Shown here: positions 1 to 10,109 of the stretch, one piece after another
How the letters are laid out: every line of letters starts with the position of its first letter
How positions within the stretch are numbered: position 1 is the first letter of the stretch
Source of the DNA: Paraferrimonas haliotis
GTDB taxonomy: Bacteria; Pseudomonadota; Gammaproteobacteria; Enterobacterales; Shewanellaceae
Reading direction: 5' to 3'
Assembly: GCF_002282895.1 (NCBI RefSeq)
Contig: NZ_NRRB01000001.1
Coordinates: 248,001 to 312,000 of the forward strand
DNA: 64,000 bases
Position numbers and translations under genes: made by a program
Notes under the pieces: model-generated
Told to the model about the DNA's origin: nothing
Databases searched by the model: none
The model's input: the letters and a program-made list of their open reading frames with translations, nothing else

Positions 1-255
1 TTCTCCAATGTCGGCATCACTGGCACTGAATTGCAACTTATCACGGTATAAGTAATAGCCATCGGCGATGTCAAAGCTGACGGTAAGTACCGCGCCCGTT
101 TGCGAGAAATCCTCTTGAAACGCTTGGTTTACTGGCATTAATTCCGGCTCGGATTTCAAAAATCCAAAGGCAGAAGAGGCCATAAGCGTGTTTGCGTGTA
201 CTTGCGTGACCATCAATAGGCTGACGGCAATGAGCGCTGAAAATAGTTTTTTCAT
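1..255 (-). CDS. dsbD: Thiol:disulfide interchange protein DsbD, N-terminal fragment (cut by window edge)
   Basis: Only the first 85 codons are present; the gene runs off the left edge. The protein begins with a Sec signal peptide (MKKLFSALIAVSLLMVTQVHA) and continues into the alpha domain, recognisable from 'FLKSEPELMPVNQAF' and 'DGYYLYRDKLQFSA', which match the start of the DsbD periplasmic domain. In characterised DsbD this domain passes electrons, received from cytoplasmic thioredoxin through the membrane domain, to DsbC, DsbG and CcmG. The catalytic cysteines lie beyond the edge and cannot be checked. The start ATG overlaps the stop of the cutA remnant (TTATGA), so the two were once translationally coupled, as in the cutA-dsbD order known from other gammaproteobacteria. 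Confidence 0.82.
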   Translation of the reverse strand, partial: MKKLFSALIAVSLLMVTQVHANTLMASSAFGFLKSEPELMPVNQAFQEDFSQTGAVLTVSFDIADGYYLYRDKLQFSASDADIGE

Positions 256-540
256 AAGTCTAAGCTAGCTTCCAACCGCACTTCATAAGCGGCATTACAA
301 GGCATAATAGTTATGCTAATAATTTCAGGTACTTTATCGCAATAAAGCACCTCGATTTCGGTTTGCACTTGAGTAAGACCCGATGAATGGGTTTTTAGTT
401 GCAATGGAACGTAAGATTGTTGGCATTGCGCCTTTTATCCAAGATAAAAGGTTACTCGTTTCAATAATCAGGGTAATACTTTACTGTTTTTGTAAGACGC
501 TCGCACCTTTCAAGTCACAAAAGCTAGAGCTAACCTTGAA
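252..540 (-). pseudogene. cutA: Decayed cutA (divalent-cation tolerance protein) remnant
   Basis: No open frame of CutA length exists here, but two minus-strand frames together give a CutA-like protein. The downstream frame reads 'QSYVPLQLKTHSSG' then 'DKVPEIISITIMPCNAAY' and 'EVRLEASLDL' and stops on the dsbD start. It matches the CutA signature of LKT, then VPEI, then GNAAY and WLEASL. Upstream, in another frame, 'ITLIIETSNLLSWIKG' matches the CutA segment around its conserved Trp-x-Gly. That frame has an in-frame TAA at 481-483, and a frameshift separates the two parts near 425-432. The stretch before the Trp is also shorter than in intact CutA. The 5' limit is approximate. Position beside dsbD supports the assignment. 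Confidence 0.62.
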
Positions 541-594
541 AAATCGCAGTTACGCCCTCATTAATTAAATTACCCAAACGATAAAGAGGTCATC

Positions 595-1068
595 ATGCTC
601 GGTGTATTAGTACTGGCGTTTATTCTTGTTCCGATTATTGAAATTGCAGTCATTATTCAAGTGGGCGGCTGGTTAGGCGCGCCTGCAACCATCGCATTTA
701 TGGTCATCACGGCAATCATTGGCGCGTCTTTGGTGCGCGATCAAGGCTTGAAAACGCTGTTCAGTGTGCAGTCGCGTTTAAACCGTGGTGAATTACCTGG
801 GTTACAGATCGTTGAAGGCATTTTATTAGCGGTGGCAGGTGTGTTGTTAGTTACCCCAGGGTTTGTCACCGATTTGGTGGGTTTTACCTTATTGCTGCCG
901 CCCACACGACAACTGCTGGCCCATTGGCTGTTAGCGCGCATGCAAGTGCAAATGGTCAACCATGCCAGCGCCAACCCTTATGCTGGAGCCAATCCGCATG
1001 CATCAAACGATTCTTTCGACAAACAACAAGGCGATACCATTGACGGCGAATTCGAGCGCAAAGACTAG
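595..1068 (+). CDS. fxsA: FxsA family membrane protein
   Basis: This 157-residue protein matches the FxsA family. Family members are small cytoplasmic-membrane proteins; E. coli FxsA relieves exclusion of phage T7 by the F plasmid when overproduced, and its normal role is unknown. The sequence shows an N-terminal hydrophobic segment (residues 1-25, 'LVLAFILVPIIEIAVI'), a second near 29-48, and a conserved loop with 'GLKTL' followed by 'PGFVTDLVGF' before a hydrophilic C-terminal tail rich in Asn, Ala and Asp. A Shine-Dalgarno-like AAAGAGG lies 7 bases before the ATG. Position upstream of groES matches its usual neighbourhood. Confidence 0.9.
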   Translation: MLGVLVLAFILVPIIEIAVIIQVGGWLGAPATIAFMVITAIIGASLVRDQGLKTLFSVQSRLNRGELPGLQIVEGILLAVAGVLLVTPGFVTDLVGFTLLLPPTRQLLAHWLLARMQVQMVNHASANPYAGANPHASNDSFDKQQGDTIDGEFERKD

Positions 1069-1077
1069 TTGCTATTT

Positions 1078-2445
1078 TCAGCGATAATGTCGCAGCTGGT
1101 AGACCATGATGAGCGCTATCATGGCCGCCATCATATTGGCCACAGGTAAGGCGATAAAAGCGCCGGCCACCTGATAATAATGCTGCCCAATAATCACCAG
1201 CGGCAGCATTAATACAGCCACCCGAATTAGGTTTAGTCCTAGGCTTGCCACGGGTTTGCGGTAAGCGTTCAATGATTGTCCCGTTACAATGACAACGCCA
1301 AGAAAGCCGTAGGCTAACGGCACATAGCTCAAATAAAAATCTAGCCAAGTCAGTACGTTCGCATGATTACTAAAGAGTCCTGCGATGTTTCCACTGAACA
1401 GAATGAGCGGTAACGCCATCAGAGTTTGAATAAAAAAGGTCGCAAGCAGCGATATCTTTAGCCCTTTATATGCTCGGCTGTGTTGACCTGAGCCTAGGTT
1501 AGCGGCAATAAACGGCGCTAAGGCGGTGGCAAGTCCGTTAACAATGATCAGTAAAAACGTCTCAATGCGCATGGCTGCACCAAAGGCAGCTACGGCGGCT
1601 TCATCTAAGCGAGCGAGAATGGCAATAATTAGGCTATTGGCAATAGGGTGGAGCAGTGAATTTAGGGTAGCCGGAGTTGCTATGGCCATTATTTTGCGAA
1701 CATTTATGAGCATAGGCTTAAGCGCTTCGCGTATGGGAGCATCGTTTCGCCAATGCCACAACCTTGTTAAGCGCCAGCCAATGTGTTGCTTCCAAGCCAA
1801 CATGGATAACCCAAGTCCAACCAACCAGCTAATGGCGGTAGCCAGCGCAGCGCCTTCAATGCCCATGGCCACAATGGGGCCCCAGCCAAAAATGAGAATC
1901 GGGTCTAGAATAAAATTGGTAAACGAGGCCCACAACATAATTTTGGCGGGACTTAAGGCGTCACCATGACACCGCAGCGCTTTGTTACCCACCACCATTA
2001 ACAGCAACAGTGGAATCGCGGCGTACCAAATGCTCATGTATTGAGCGATGAGTGGCATCACATCGCTGCTGGCACCAAGCAGGGTAAAGGTGGGGGTGAG
2101 CAATAGCCATCCCAGTCCGGCTAACGCCAACGCTACCACCAAGGTGAGTTGGATCGTGTTAGCAAACAAACGCCGTGCGTGAGCATATTCGGCTTTGCCC
2201 AAATGCACGCCATAGTGAGCGGAAAGTGCATTCCCTAAACCTTTACCAAAGGCACTGATCACAAGCCACACGGGTATCGAAAAGCTTAGGGCAAGCAAAG
2301 CTTGGGTAGAAATTAGGCTGACAAAATAAGTGTCTACTAGCGCGGTTCCCATCAGCGCCAAAAAGCCAATAATGTTAGGCCAACTGGTGCGCAATAAGAT
2401 TGCAGTAATAGAGCCGGACAGTAATCCTTTGGAGCGAAGCATCAT
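1078..2445 (-). CDS. MATE family multidrug/cation antiporter (DinF-like)
   Basis: A roughly 455-residue polytopic membrane protein with about twelve hydrophobic segments in two similar halves, the architecture of MATE transporters, which export cationic compounds in exchange for Na+ or H+. Recognisable segments are the first helix region with 'LVDTYFVSLIS', the conserved 'GKGLGNALSAHYG' loop, and 'GGQ'-type spacing replaced by 'NAYRKPVASLGLNL' in the C half. The arrangement is closest to the DinF branch. A TTG six bases upstream (2451) could also start it, but the ATG at 2445 is the more usual codon; no strong ribosome binding site is visible for either. It converges on fxsA with only nine bases between stop codons. 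The substrate cannot be read from sequence. Confidence 0.85.
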   Translation of the reverse strand: MMLRSKGLLSGSITAILLRTSWPNIIGFLALMGTALVDTYFVSLISTQALLALSFSIPVWLVISAFGKGLGNALSAHYGVHLGKAEYAHARRLFANTIQLTLVVALALAGLGWLLLTPTFTLLGASSDVMPLIAQYMSIWYAAIPLLLLMVVGNKALRCHGDALSPAKIMLWASFTNFILDPILIFGWGPIVAMGIEGAALATAISWLVGLGLSMLAWKQHIGWRLTRLWHWRNDAPIREALKPMLINVRKIMAIATPATLNSLLHPIANSLIIAILARLDEAAVAAFGAAMRIETFLLIIVNGLATALAPFIAANLGSGQHSRAYKGLKISLLATFFIQTLMALPLILFSGNIAGLFSNHANVLTWLDFYLSYVPLAYGFLGVVIVTGQSLNAYRKPVASLGLNLIRVAVLMLPLVIIGQHYYQVAGAFIALPVANMMAAMIALIMVYQLRHYR

Positions 2446-2556
2446 CGACAAACCAACAACATGGGGCTAGGGCAAAGTGTACGAATATTAGGTGGCGCTA
2501 ATCCTAACAGCTCTGCAGTCGATATCTAAAAAAAGATAATTTTTTTTGAACAAGCC

Positions 2557-2585
2557 CTTTAAAAAGTATCGAGCGGCCCCATATA
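2557..2585 (+). promoter_or_regulatory. Sigma-32 heat-shock promoter of groESL
   Basis: CTTTAAA at 2557-2563 is followed after 13 bases by CCCCATATA at 2577-2585. This fits the RpoH consensus (CTTGAAA, 11-16 bases, CCCCATNT) with one mismatch in the -35 element and a full -10 element. It lies about 75 bases before groES. No CIRCE inverted repeat was seen, so HrcA control is not indicated. Confidence 0.85.
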
Positions 2586-2661
2586 AAGTGGCATCAGTCG
2601 GTTTTACCGGCTTACACACTAACAAACCTTTTGCTAAAGCAAGTTATAGGAGAATTCGTTA

Positions 2662-2952
2662 ATGAACATTCGTCCCCTACATGACCGAGTAATCGTCAAG
2701 CGCACAGAAGTAGAATCTACCTCTGCCGGTGGCATTGTGTTAACTGGAAGTGCCGCTGAAAAGTCAACTCGTGGCGAAGTCGTTGCAACGGGCAAAGGCC
2801 GCATTTTAGAAAACGGTTCAGTGCAAGCCTTGGATGTACAAGTTGGCGATACCGTTATTTTCAATGAAGGTTATGGCGTTAAGTCTGAAAAAATTGACGG
2901 CGAAGAGTATTTGATCATGTCCGAAGCGGACATCATGGCCGTTGTAGAATAA
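2662..2952 (+). CDS. groES: Co-chaperonin GroES (Cpn10)
   Basis: A full-length 96-residue GroES. It forms the heptameric lid that closes the GroEL folding chamber in the cytoplasm. The start '[14 protein letters not shown]' is the conserved first strand; residues about 17-33 carry the mobile loop ('SAGGIVLTG') that contacts GroEL; '[13 protein letters not shown]' is the conserved core. AGGAGAATTCGTTA precedes the ATG, giving a good ribosome binding site. It is the first gene of a two-gene operon with groEL, 28 bases downstream, driven by the sigma-32 promoter just upstream. Confidence 0.97.
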   Translation: MNIRPLHDRVIVKRTEVESTSAGGIVLTGSAAEKSTRGEVVATGKGRILENGSVQALDVQVGDTVIFNEGYGVKSEKIDGEEYLIMSEADIMAVVE

Positions 2953-2968
2953 TCGCAAACGAATTTAA

Positions 2969-4624
<1,656 letters not shown>

Positions 4625-4645
4625 GCCCAATCTCGTTTATTGCAT

Positions 4646-4680
4646 AAAAAGCCTGTAAGTGAAAGCTTACAGGCTTTTTT
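4646..4680 (+). terminator. Intrinsic terminator of groESL
   Basis: A perfect 14-base stem (4646-4659 with 4666-4679) around a six-base loop, GC-rich in the middle and flanked by A and T runs, begins 21 bases after the groEL stop. The A run on the left also makes it usable on the opposite strand. Confidence 0.93.
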
Positions 4681-4706
4681 GTCGGTTGTTGCTGGCTAAT
4701 TGCCCA

Positions 4707-4892
4707 TCAGCGAATACAGCCCCGTATCTCAACCAACTCAATGTCGTGGCCTTCAATAACCTGACCTTGCGGACACAGGCTATTAGGCGGCTCAAAGAAA
4801 TCATCCACCGAAAAAAATGCGTACACCAAAATCGCCACCATGGCCACGGTGCCTAGGCGGTGAATCCATACGTATTTACTAGAAAATTGCAT
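4707..4892 (-). CDS. Small membrane protein of unknown function
   Basis: A 61-residue protein I do not recognise. It has a positively charged start (MQFSSKYVWIHR), one hydrophobic segment ('LGTVAMVAILVYAFFSV', residues about 13-29), and a polar tail with two cysteines and the charged stretch 'IEGHDIELVEIRG'. The layout suggests an inner-membrane protein with its tail in the periplasm. GAGG about ten bases before the ATG is a fair ribosome binding site. The competing plus-strand frame over the same bases has none of these properties. The gene stands alone between groEL and a dehydrogenase gene on the same strand, 164 bases away. Confidence 0.5.
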   Translation of the reverse strand: MQFSSKYVWIHRLGTVAMVAILVYAFFSVDDFFEPPNSLCPQGQVIEGHDIELVEIRGCIR

Positions 4893-5056
4893 CGGTAACC
4901 ATCCTCAATGGGTGCACAAACTAAGATGGTGAAAGCTTAGGGGAGGGTAGATGAACCTAGGCTGAATACCCAGGAACATTCGCTTGATTAAGGATAAAAC
5001 TGTGATCAACATGGCGCATATACATAAGCGACGACAGTGGGACAACGCCCGTTGAT

Positions 5057-5983
5057 TTAATACCCCAACGCAAAGTCAATTTGGTTATTAAGCGGTTGAT
5101 TCGCAATGAATCTAAGGTAGTTGTCGGCAAATTGGCGCACCACATCTTCTGTGGTACTAGGCGCAGCAACGTGCGGTGTGAGTATGGCGTTCTGGCATTT
5201 CCACAGCGGGTTATCTTCCGGCAATGGTTCTTGTCGATACACGTCCAACACCGCGTGACTGGTTGGGTTGAGCGACAAATGCAGTATTAACGCTTGTTCA
5301 TCCACTAAATCGCCACGGCCCACATTAACAAATATGGTGCCCGGCTTTAACAGCTGTAGCCGATGCTTATCGAACAGGTTCACCGTTTCATCGGTAGAAG
5401 GTAATACACACACCACCAAATCTGCCCCAGGCAAAGCGCTATCCAGTTGCTGAATACTTAAGGTCATGTCAAACGGTGCTTTAGGGGTGCCGGAGCGGTT
5501 AACGCCAATCACTTCAATGCCAAACTGATGGGCGGTTTGGCAAATGTGTTGGCCAATATCGCCGGTGCCCAGCAGCACCATGCGTTTACCCCGCAGTTGA
5601 CGCAGCGGCAAGGCTTGCCAATGACTGTTACGCTGCAACTGTGAGTATTTTGTATGGTGGCGATACAAGGCCAAAATATGCCCAAAAACGTACTCGCTCA
5701 TCATGGGGCCAAACAGATTTTTGATGTTAGTGAGTTGGTAATGATGATGACGACGCGATTTGGTCAAGGCATCAACCCCGGCAAACGTCGACTGAACCCA
5801 CGCGAGCTGGCTGGCATGGGCCAACAATGGCGCTGCCAGTTTAGGCTCAGCTAGCCACACATCCGCTTCGAATACCGAATTCGGGCTGTCGTCCAACACT
5901 TCTAGGTCGGGTAAGTTGTGACGCCGGATGGCCTCGTAATAAGCCGAGTTGTCTCGCGTTAATACTAACAGTTTATGTTTCAT
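5057..5983 (-). CDS. D-2-hydroxyacid dehydrogenase, NAD(P)-dependent (GhrA-like)
   Basis: A 308-residue enzyme of the D-isomer specific 2-hydroxyacid dehydrogenase family, which reduces 2-keto acids such as glyoxylate, hydroxypyruvate or phenylpyruvate to D-hydroxy acids in the cytoplasm. The nucleotide-binding loop 'LGTGDIGQHI' starts near residue 138. The catalytic residues typical of the family are all present: Arg223 ('NVGRGDL'), Glu252 ('YRQEPLPEDNPLW') and His271 ('LTPHVAAPS'). A short interrupted substrate domain precedes the Rossmann domain. Sequence shape is nearer to the GhrA group than to PdxB or SerA. The exact substrate is not decidable. It lies downstream of the phosphodiesterase gene on the same strand, 77 bases away. 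Confidence 0.85.
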   Translation of the reverse strand: MKHKLLVLTRDNSAYYEAIRRHNLPDLEVLDDSPNSVFEADVWLAEPKLAAPLLAHASQLAWVQSTFAGVDALTKSRRHHHYQLTNIKNLFGPMMSEYVFGHILALYRHHTKYSQLQRNSHWQALPLRQLRGKRMVLLGTGDIGQHICQTAHQFGIEVIGVNRSGTPKAPFDMTLSIQQLDSALPGADLVVCVLPSTDETVNLFDKHRLQLLKPGTIFVNVGRGDLVDEQALILHLSLNPTSHAVLDVYRQEPLPEDNPLWKCQNAILTPHVAAPSTTEDVVRQFADNYLRFIANQPLNNQIDFALGY

Positions 5984-6060
5984 AGCCTGAAAACGGGTTG
6001 CTCTTGCTGGTCATTGTTATTGATTGTATTCCCCAGTGTAGTCAAAGGATTAGGGTTACG

Positions 6061-6786
6061 CTAATCGGCCCAAACGTGTTTTGCTTGGGTGACCTTAGAG
6101 CGAGCTTTTTTACGGGCCTGACACGGAAAGTTGCTAAAGATGCCGTCAACACCCCACTGGCTAAGGAGTTCAATGTCTTCTTCTTCGTCGACGGTATAAA
6201 CAAACACCTTAAGCCCCCGTTGATGAGCATCGTCGACCATGGCTTGATTCAAGAAATCGACGTCGCAATTCACCGAATAAGCATTAAGCTGCTGCGCAAA
6301 ATAGGCCAAATCCAACGGTAAGCACGAGGTGAGCGCGCCAATTTTAAGCTCAGGACGCAAGCGGTAGCTTTCGTTAAGCAGTTGATGATTAAACGAAGAC
6401 AGCAAAAATTGGTCGTGGCTAAAATTATAATGCCGGCAAGCATAGTCAATGGCCGCATGGGCGAGCATTAAGGTATCTGGTCCTTTAAGCTCAATATTGA
6501 GATCGCATCGGCCATTAATGCGCTCCATAACTTGTTCAAGGGTGGGAATGCGCTCGCCTTCGCCGGCATCTAACGCTTGCAGTTGCTGCACGCTGGTGCT
6601 CTTAATTTGGCCAGTGCCGTTGGTGCGACGGTGCAACCAGCGATCGTGAATCACCATTAAACTGTCGCCACTGCGATAGACATCGATTTCAATGGCGCAT
6701 GCTTCACTGATAAGCGCTTGGTCTATAGCTTTGAGCGTGTTTTCGGGCGCAAGGCCACTGGCGCCGCGATGAGCGATGATTTTCAT
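6061..6786 (-). CDS. Glycerophosphodiester phosphodiesterase (UgpQ-like, cytoplasmic)
   Basis: A 241-residue GDPD-family enzyme that hydrolyses glycerophosphodiesters to sn-glycerol 3-phosphate and an alcohol. The family signature is complete: 'AHRGASGLAPENTL' at residues 5-18 supplies His6, Arg7, Glu15 and Asn16; 'AIEIDV' (31-36) supplies Glu33 and Asp35; 'VIHD' follows at 45-48; 'ELKGPD' lies mid-protein and 'VYTVDEEEDIELLSQWGVDGI'-type sequence closes the barrel. There is no signal peptide, so it resembles UgpQ rather than periplasmic GlpQ. It starts 19 bases after mscM, so it is probably cotranscribed, which joins phospholipid-headgroup salvage to a membrane-tension channel and, further up, to psd. 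Confidence 0.88.
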   Translation of the reverse strand: MKIIAHRGASGLAPENTLKAIDQALISEACAIEIDVYRSGDSLMVIHDRWLHRRTNGTGQIKSTSVQQLQALDAGEGERIPTLEQVMERINGRCDLNIELKGPDTLMLAHAAIDYACRHYNFSHDQFLLSSFNHQLLNESYRLRPELKIGALTSCLPLDLAYFAQQLNAYSVNCDVDFLNQAMVDDAHQRGLKVFVYTVDEEEDIELLSQWGVDGIFSNFPCQARKKARSKVTQAKHVWAD

Positions 6787-6805
6787 AATCTCTACTTAGC
6801 TGCTG

Positions 6806-9800
6806 TTAAGACTTCAAAATGCTTTCGGTCATGGTGTTGCCGCCTTTGCCCACCACATGCACTTCCAGTTGTGGGTAGGCCAATTCAACCTTGTTGTCGC
6901 GTAAGCGGCGCACAATCTTCTTGTGCAGGTCGTGACGCAATGGCCAACGGGAACCCATTTCTTTAGCGTAGGCGCGCACTTCAAAGTCTTGCGTGTGTTG
7001 CCCAAATCCGGCGAACCACACTTCAGGCTCGGGCAGATCTAAGGCGAAGTCAGACTCTTTAACCGCTTGGTAGAGCAGGGCTTCAACCAGCGATGGATCC
7101 GAATCTCGGGCCACCGACACATTCAGGATAACCCGAGTGATCGGGTCCGACAGCGACCAGTTAATCAATTGCTCGGTAATAAAGGCCTTGTTGGGCACAA
7201 TGATTTCTTTGCGATCCCAGTCGACAATGGTGGTGGCGCGAATTTGAATCTTAGAAACGGTGCCGGTGAGCTCGCGAATGGTCACGGTATCACCAATGCG
7301 CACCGGTTTTTCCATTAAGATGATAAGACCGGAAATGAAGTTAGCGAAAATCTCTTGCAATCCAAAACCCAAACCAACCGACAAAGCGGCAATGAGCCAT
7401 TGCAATTTAGACCATTCCACACCAATTGAGCCAAAGGCGATGAACAGCCCCAGCATCATTACCGTGTAGCGACTCACCGTAGCGATGGCAAACCCTGTTC
7501 CTGGCGATAGCTCAAGCCGCGATAAAATAACCAGCTCCATCATCCCCGGTAGGTTGGCGGCAATCACCCACGCCAAAGACACAATGATGATGGCCACTAA
7601 CACCGACTTCAAGGTAATGGGAATCGACTGCTCCAAGCCATTAACCATGGAGGTGGTGTTCCACAGGGTAACGCCGTCGAGCATGGATACAAAGGCCGCT
7701 TGGGTTTGGGTCCACAAGCCAACGAAGGCCACCAAAAACGCCACCACGAATAAGGTGCGCACTAAACCAAGTGACTGGCTTGAGATGGTATCTAAGTCCA
7801 ATATTTGCTCGTCAGTGGCTTCACTGAAGCTGTCCACTATGCCATCGGTGCTGTTGTCGTTCTGGTTTTCACGTTGCGCTAATTGGTCGGCACGCTTAGC
7901 TTTAGCGCGCTCGAAGGCGATTTTACGCTGTTCAATGAGCATCCAGCGCTTGATCAGCATAAAGGCCATTAAGAAGCTTAACGCCAACACTATCGACATT
8001 TGCAGTTGCATTAATAACTGGCTAGCGGTGTAGAAATAGCCGTTAGCCGCCATAACGGCGCACACCGGTGGGAACACCAGCAACAGCGCCCACAGCATGC
8101 GTTGCAGCAGTTTTTGATTCTTGTCGGGTCGTTTTTCCACATGATAGCTGCGCACCAAGCGGAAGCAGCGCAAGTAAAACCACCACACGGTGACCGAAAA
8201 TAATATGAATACGCCGCGACCTAAGCTATTGCGCAGCAACGAGTTGTCTGAGGATTCGGTGAAACCAATGATCCCCACCATAGGTAAGGCGATAACGGTA
8301 AAGCGGAAAAACAACCGCAGCCCTTGCTGCACCAACTCCGGGTTGCGTCGAAAGTGGCCAATCAGCAGGCCTTTTTCGGCCGACAGTTGTGCCGCAAGCC
8401 GATACAGGAAGAACGAAAAGCCGACAGCGCTAATGCCCACACCCACCGCTTGCACAAAATTGCTGGGGCTTAAGGTATAAATAACCCCCGCAAACATCAC
8501 CGGCGCAGGCAGCAGCGCCGAGTAAGCGAACGAGCCAATAAACACTTTAAAGGTGTCACCAAAGCTGTCTTGACTGACGTTACCTACGTATTGAATGTGG
8601 TCGTCTAACAGCTTTTGGTAGCGAGCTTTACTGATGTCGTGGATAACTAAAAACAATACCGAGACAATCAGCCACCACGACCAATAAGTGGATTGTTGTT
8701 TAGGCGACTCGAATAGCTCTTGCCACTGGCTGGCGCTCACCGCCCAATTAATGGATGACGCTAAGTTTGCCAACCAAAATGAGTTAATCGGCATGGCGTT
8801 AGGTACCCAAAACAAATGTTCATTGAGCAGGTTTTCAATGGTGTCGTATTGATGCGCCAATTGATCGTATATCAAGCGCAGTCGCGCTAGTTCAGTTAAA
8901 TGGGCTTTATATTGGTCAATCAGCTCGGTCAGCAGCTCCCCTTGAAGCGTTAATAAGGCTCGCTGTTCATCTGAGCTAAATTTGCCTTGTTCAAGGCGAC
9001 GTTGTAATTGCCCGTTTTGTTGCTGGTATTGAAATTGATATAAACGGGCATCGCTTACTTTAGCTTCTAATTGCGCTGTGCTCGGCGGGTTTTCCAGCTG
9101 CCACAAATGCTGCAACAAGGTGTCGCCATAAGAGGCGCTTATGTCCATTAATTGCAGCTGTTCGTTTACTTTCGCCAGCTGCAAGGATTGGCGTTGATAG
9201 CGCAACTCCATTTGCTGTTGTTCTTGCTGGGCTTGGTCGGTGGCTTGCGACAGCAATTCTAATTGGTAGGCCATCCGTAAGTTCTGCTCGACCAAAGGTC
9301 GTAGCGACTCATCTTGCAATTTGTCGCGCTGATTTCTCACCAGCTGCATGGCACGCTCGCTGGTGCTGCTGCGTTGTTTTTGACTCAAACGGTTAAGCTG
9401 CTCCAGCAAGCTATCCTGAGTTTGAATCTTGGTTCGCAATAGGGTTAGCCGCAGCTGCTTGAGTTGCAGTGACTGCTCGGAATGAGCCAGTTCATCTTGT
9501 AAGGTGGCCAGTGACTGATTGAGGTAATCGCTTTTTAACCGGTTAAGTTGCGACTCTTTGTTGGTGGCACTGAGATCGACAATGGTGGCCCCAACTTGCT
9601 GCAAATTGGCTTGCGCCTCGTTAATCAGTTTCGGTAGGGCGTCAATGTAGCTGCTGAGCTGGGTTAGCTCATAGTTCAATTGAACTTCGTCTTGCTTAAG
9701 TTGAGTTAATCGGGAATGCGCTTTATCTAATTGCTGGTCAACCGGTTCATTGCTTGGGTATTGCATGGTCGCCGCTTGAGCAATCTGTTGCTGCAGTTGT

Positions 9801-10027
9801 TGCGTATTGCTTTCAAAATCGTCCGCCTGCTCGCGCAGATCTTGCTGGCGTTGTTGCAATCGCTCAATGGATAAAGCCAATTCATTAAGCTGGGCGTCAA
9901 TGTTGGTGGTGGCGGTTTTGCTGGGATCAAGGGCGAAACGTTGCCCCGGAAGCAAACTCGAGTTTGCGCTCGCCAGTAAACTTAAGCAAGACAAGCACAA
10001 TATTAGGCAGCGCAACAGCGTTTTCAT
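6806..10027 (-). CDS. mscM: MscM/YjeP-type mechanosensitive channel of the MscS superfamily
   Basis: A 1073-residue inner-membrane protein. Known relatives (MscM/YjeP, MscK/KefA) open under membrane tension and release solutes on hypo-osmotic shock. A signal peptide (residues 1-22) precedes a long Gln-rich, heptad-like periplasmic region (about 40-400), then about eight hydrophobic helices (440-800), and the MscS core near 860-1060. The core carries the pore-lining 'GLGFGLQEIFANFISGL', 'EKPVRIGDTV' and 'VPNKAFITEQLINWS'. Length is close to E. coli MscM (about 1100). Position downstream of psd and rsgA matches the rsgA-psd-mscM order of E. coli, except that an EamA permease gene sits between psd and this gene. 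Confidence 0.9.
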   Translation of the reverse strand: MKTLLRCLILCLSCLSLLASANSSLLPGQRFALDPSKTATTNIDAQLNELALSIERLQQRQQDLREQADDFESNTQQLQQQIAQAATMQYPSNEPVDQQLDKAHSRLTQLKQDEVQLNYELTQLSSYIDALPKLINEAQANLQQVGATIVDLSATNKESQLNRLKSDYLNQSLATLQDELAHSEQSLQLKQLRLTLLRTKIQTQDSLLEQLNRLSQKQRSSTSERAMQLVRNQRDKLQDESLRPLVEQNLRMAYQLELLSQATDQAQQEQQQMELRYQRQSLQLAKVNEQLQLMDISASYGDTLLQHLWQLENPPSTAQLEAKVSDARLYQFQYQQQNGQLQRRLEQGKFSSDEQRALLTLQGELLTELIDQYKAHLTELARLRLIYDQLAHQYDTIENLLNEHLFWVPNAMPINSFWLANLASSINWAVSASQWQELFESPKQQSTYWSWWLIVSVLFLVIHDISKARYQKLLDDHIQYVGNVSQDSFGDTFKVFIGSFAYSALLPAPVMFAGVIYTLSPSNFVQAVGVGISAVGFSFFLYRLAAQLSAEKGLLIGHFRRNPELVQQGLRLFFRFTVIALPMVGIIGFTESSDNSLLRNSLGRGVFILFSVTVWWFYLRCFRLVRSYHVEKRPDKNQKLLQRMLWALLLVFPPVCAVMAANGYFYTASQLLMQLQMSIVLALSFLMAFMLIKRWMLIEQRKIAFERAKAKRADQLAQRENQNDNSTDGIVDSFSEATDEQILDLDTISSQSLGLVRTLFVVAFLVAFVGLWTQTQAAFVSMLDGVTLWNTTSMVNGLEQSIPITLKSVLVAIIIVSLAWVIAANLPGMMELVILSRLELSPGTGFAIATVSRYTVMMLGLFIAFGSIGVEWSKLQWLIAALSVGLGFGLQEIFANFISGLIILMEKPVRIGDTVTIRELTGTVSKIQIRATTIVDWDRKEIIVPNKAFITEQLINWSLSDPITRVILNVSVARDSDPSLVEALLYQAVKESDFALDLPEPEVWFAGFGQHTQDFEVRAYAKEMGSRWPLRHDLHKKIVRRLRDNKVELAYPQLEVHVVGKGGNTMTESILKS

Positions 10028-10109
10028 AGCTAAATTGATATCACAGAATCAAGCCAATGGGCAATTCAAGTCATTATCTTCACTATGGCACAATTGTCCA
10101 GTAAGCGCT

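Noticed and set aside
383-568. A 61-codon plus-strand frame between dsbD and fxsA
   Set aside because: It lies antisense to the cutA remnant, has no ribosome binding site and no protein-like composition; the minus-strand CutA match explains the region better.
4659-4856. A 65-codon plus-strand frame after groEL
   Set aside because: It is low in protein-like pattern, begins inside the groEL terminator, and overlaps the better-supported small membrane protein on the minus strand.
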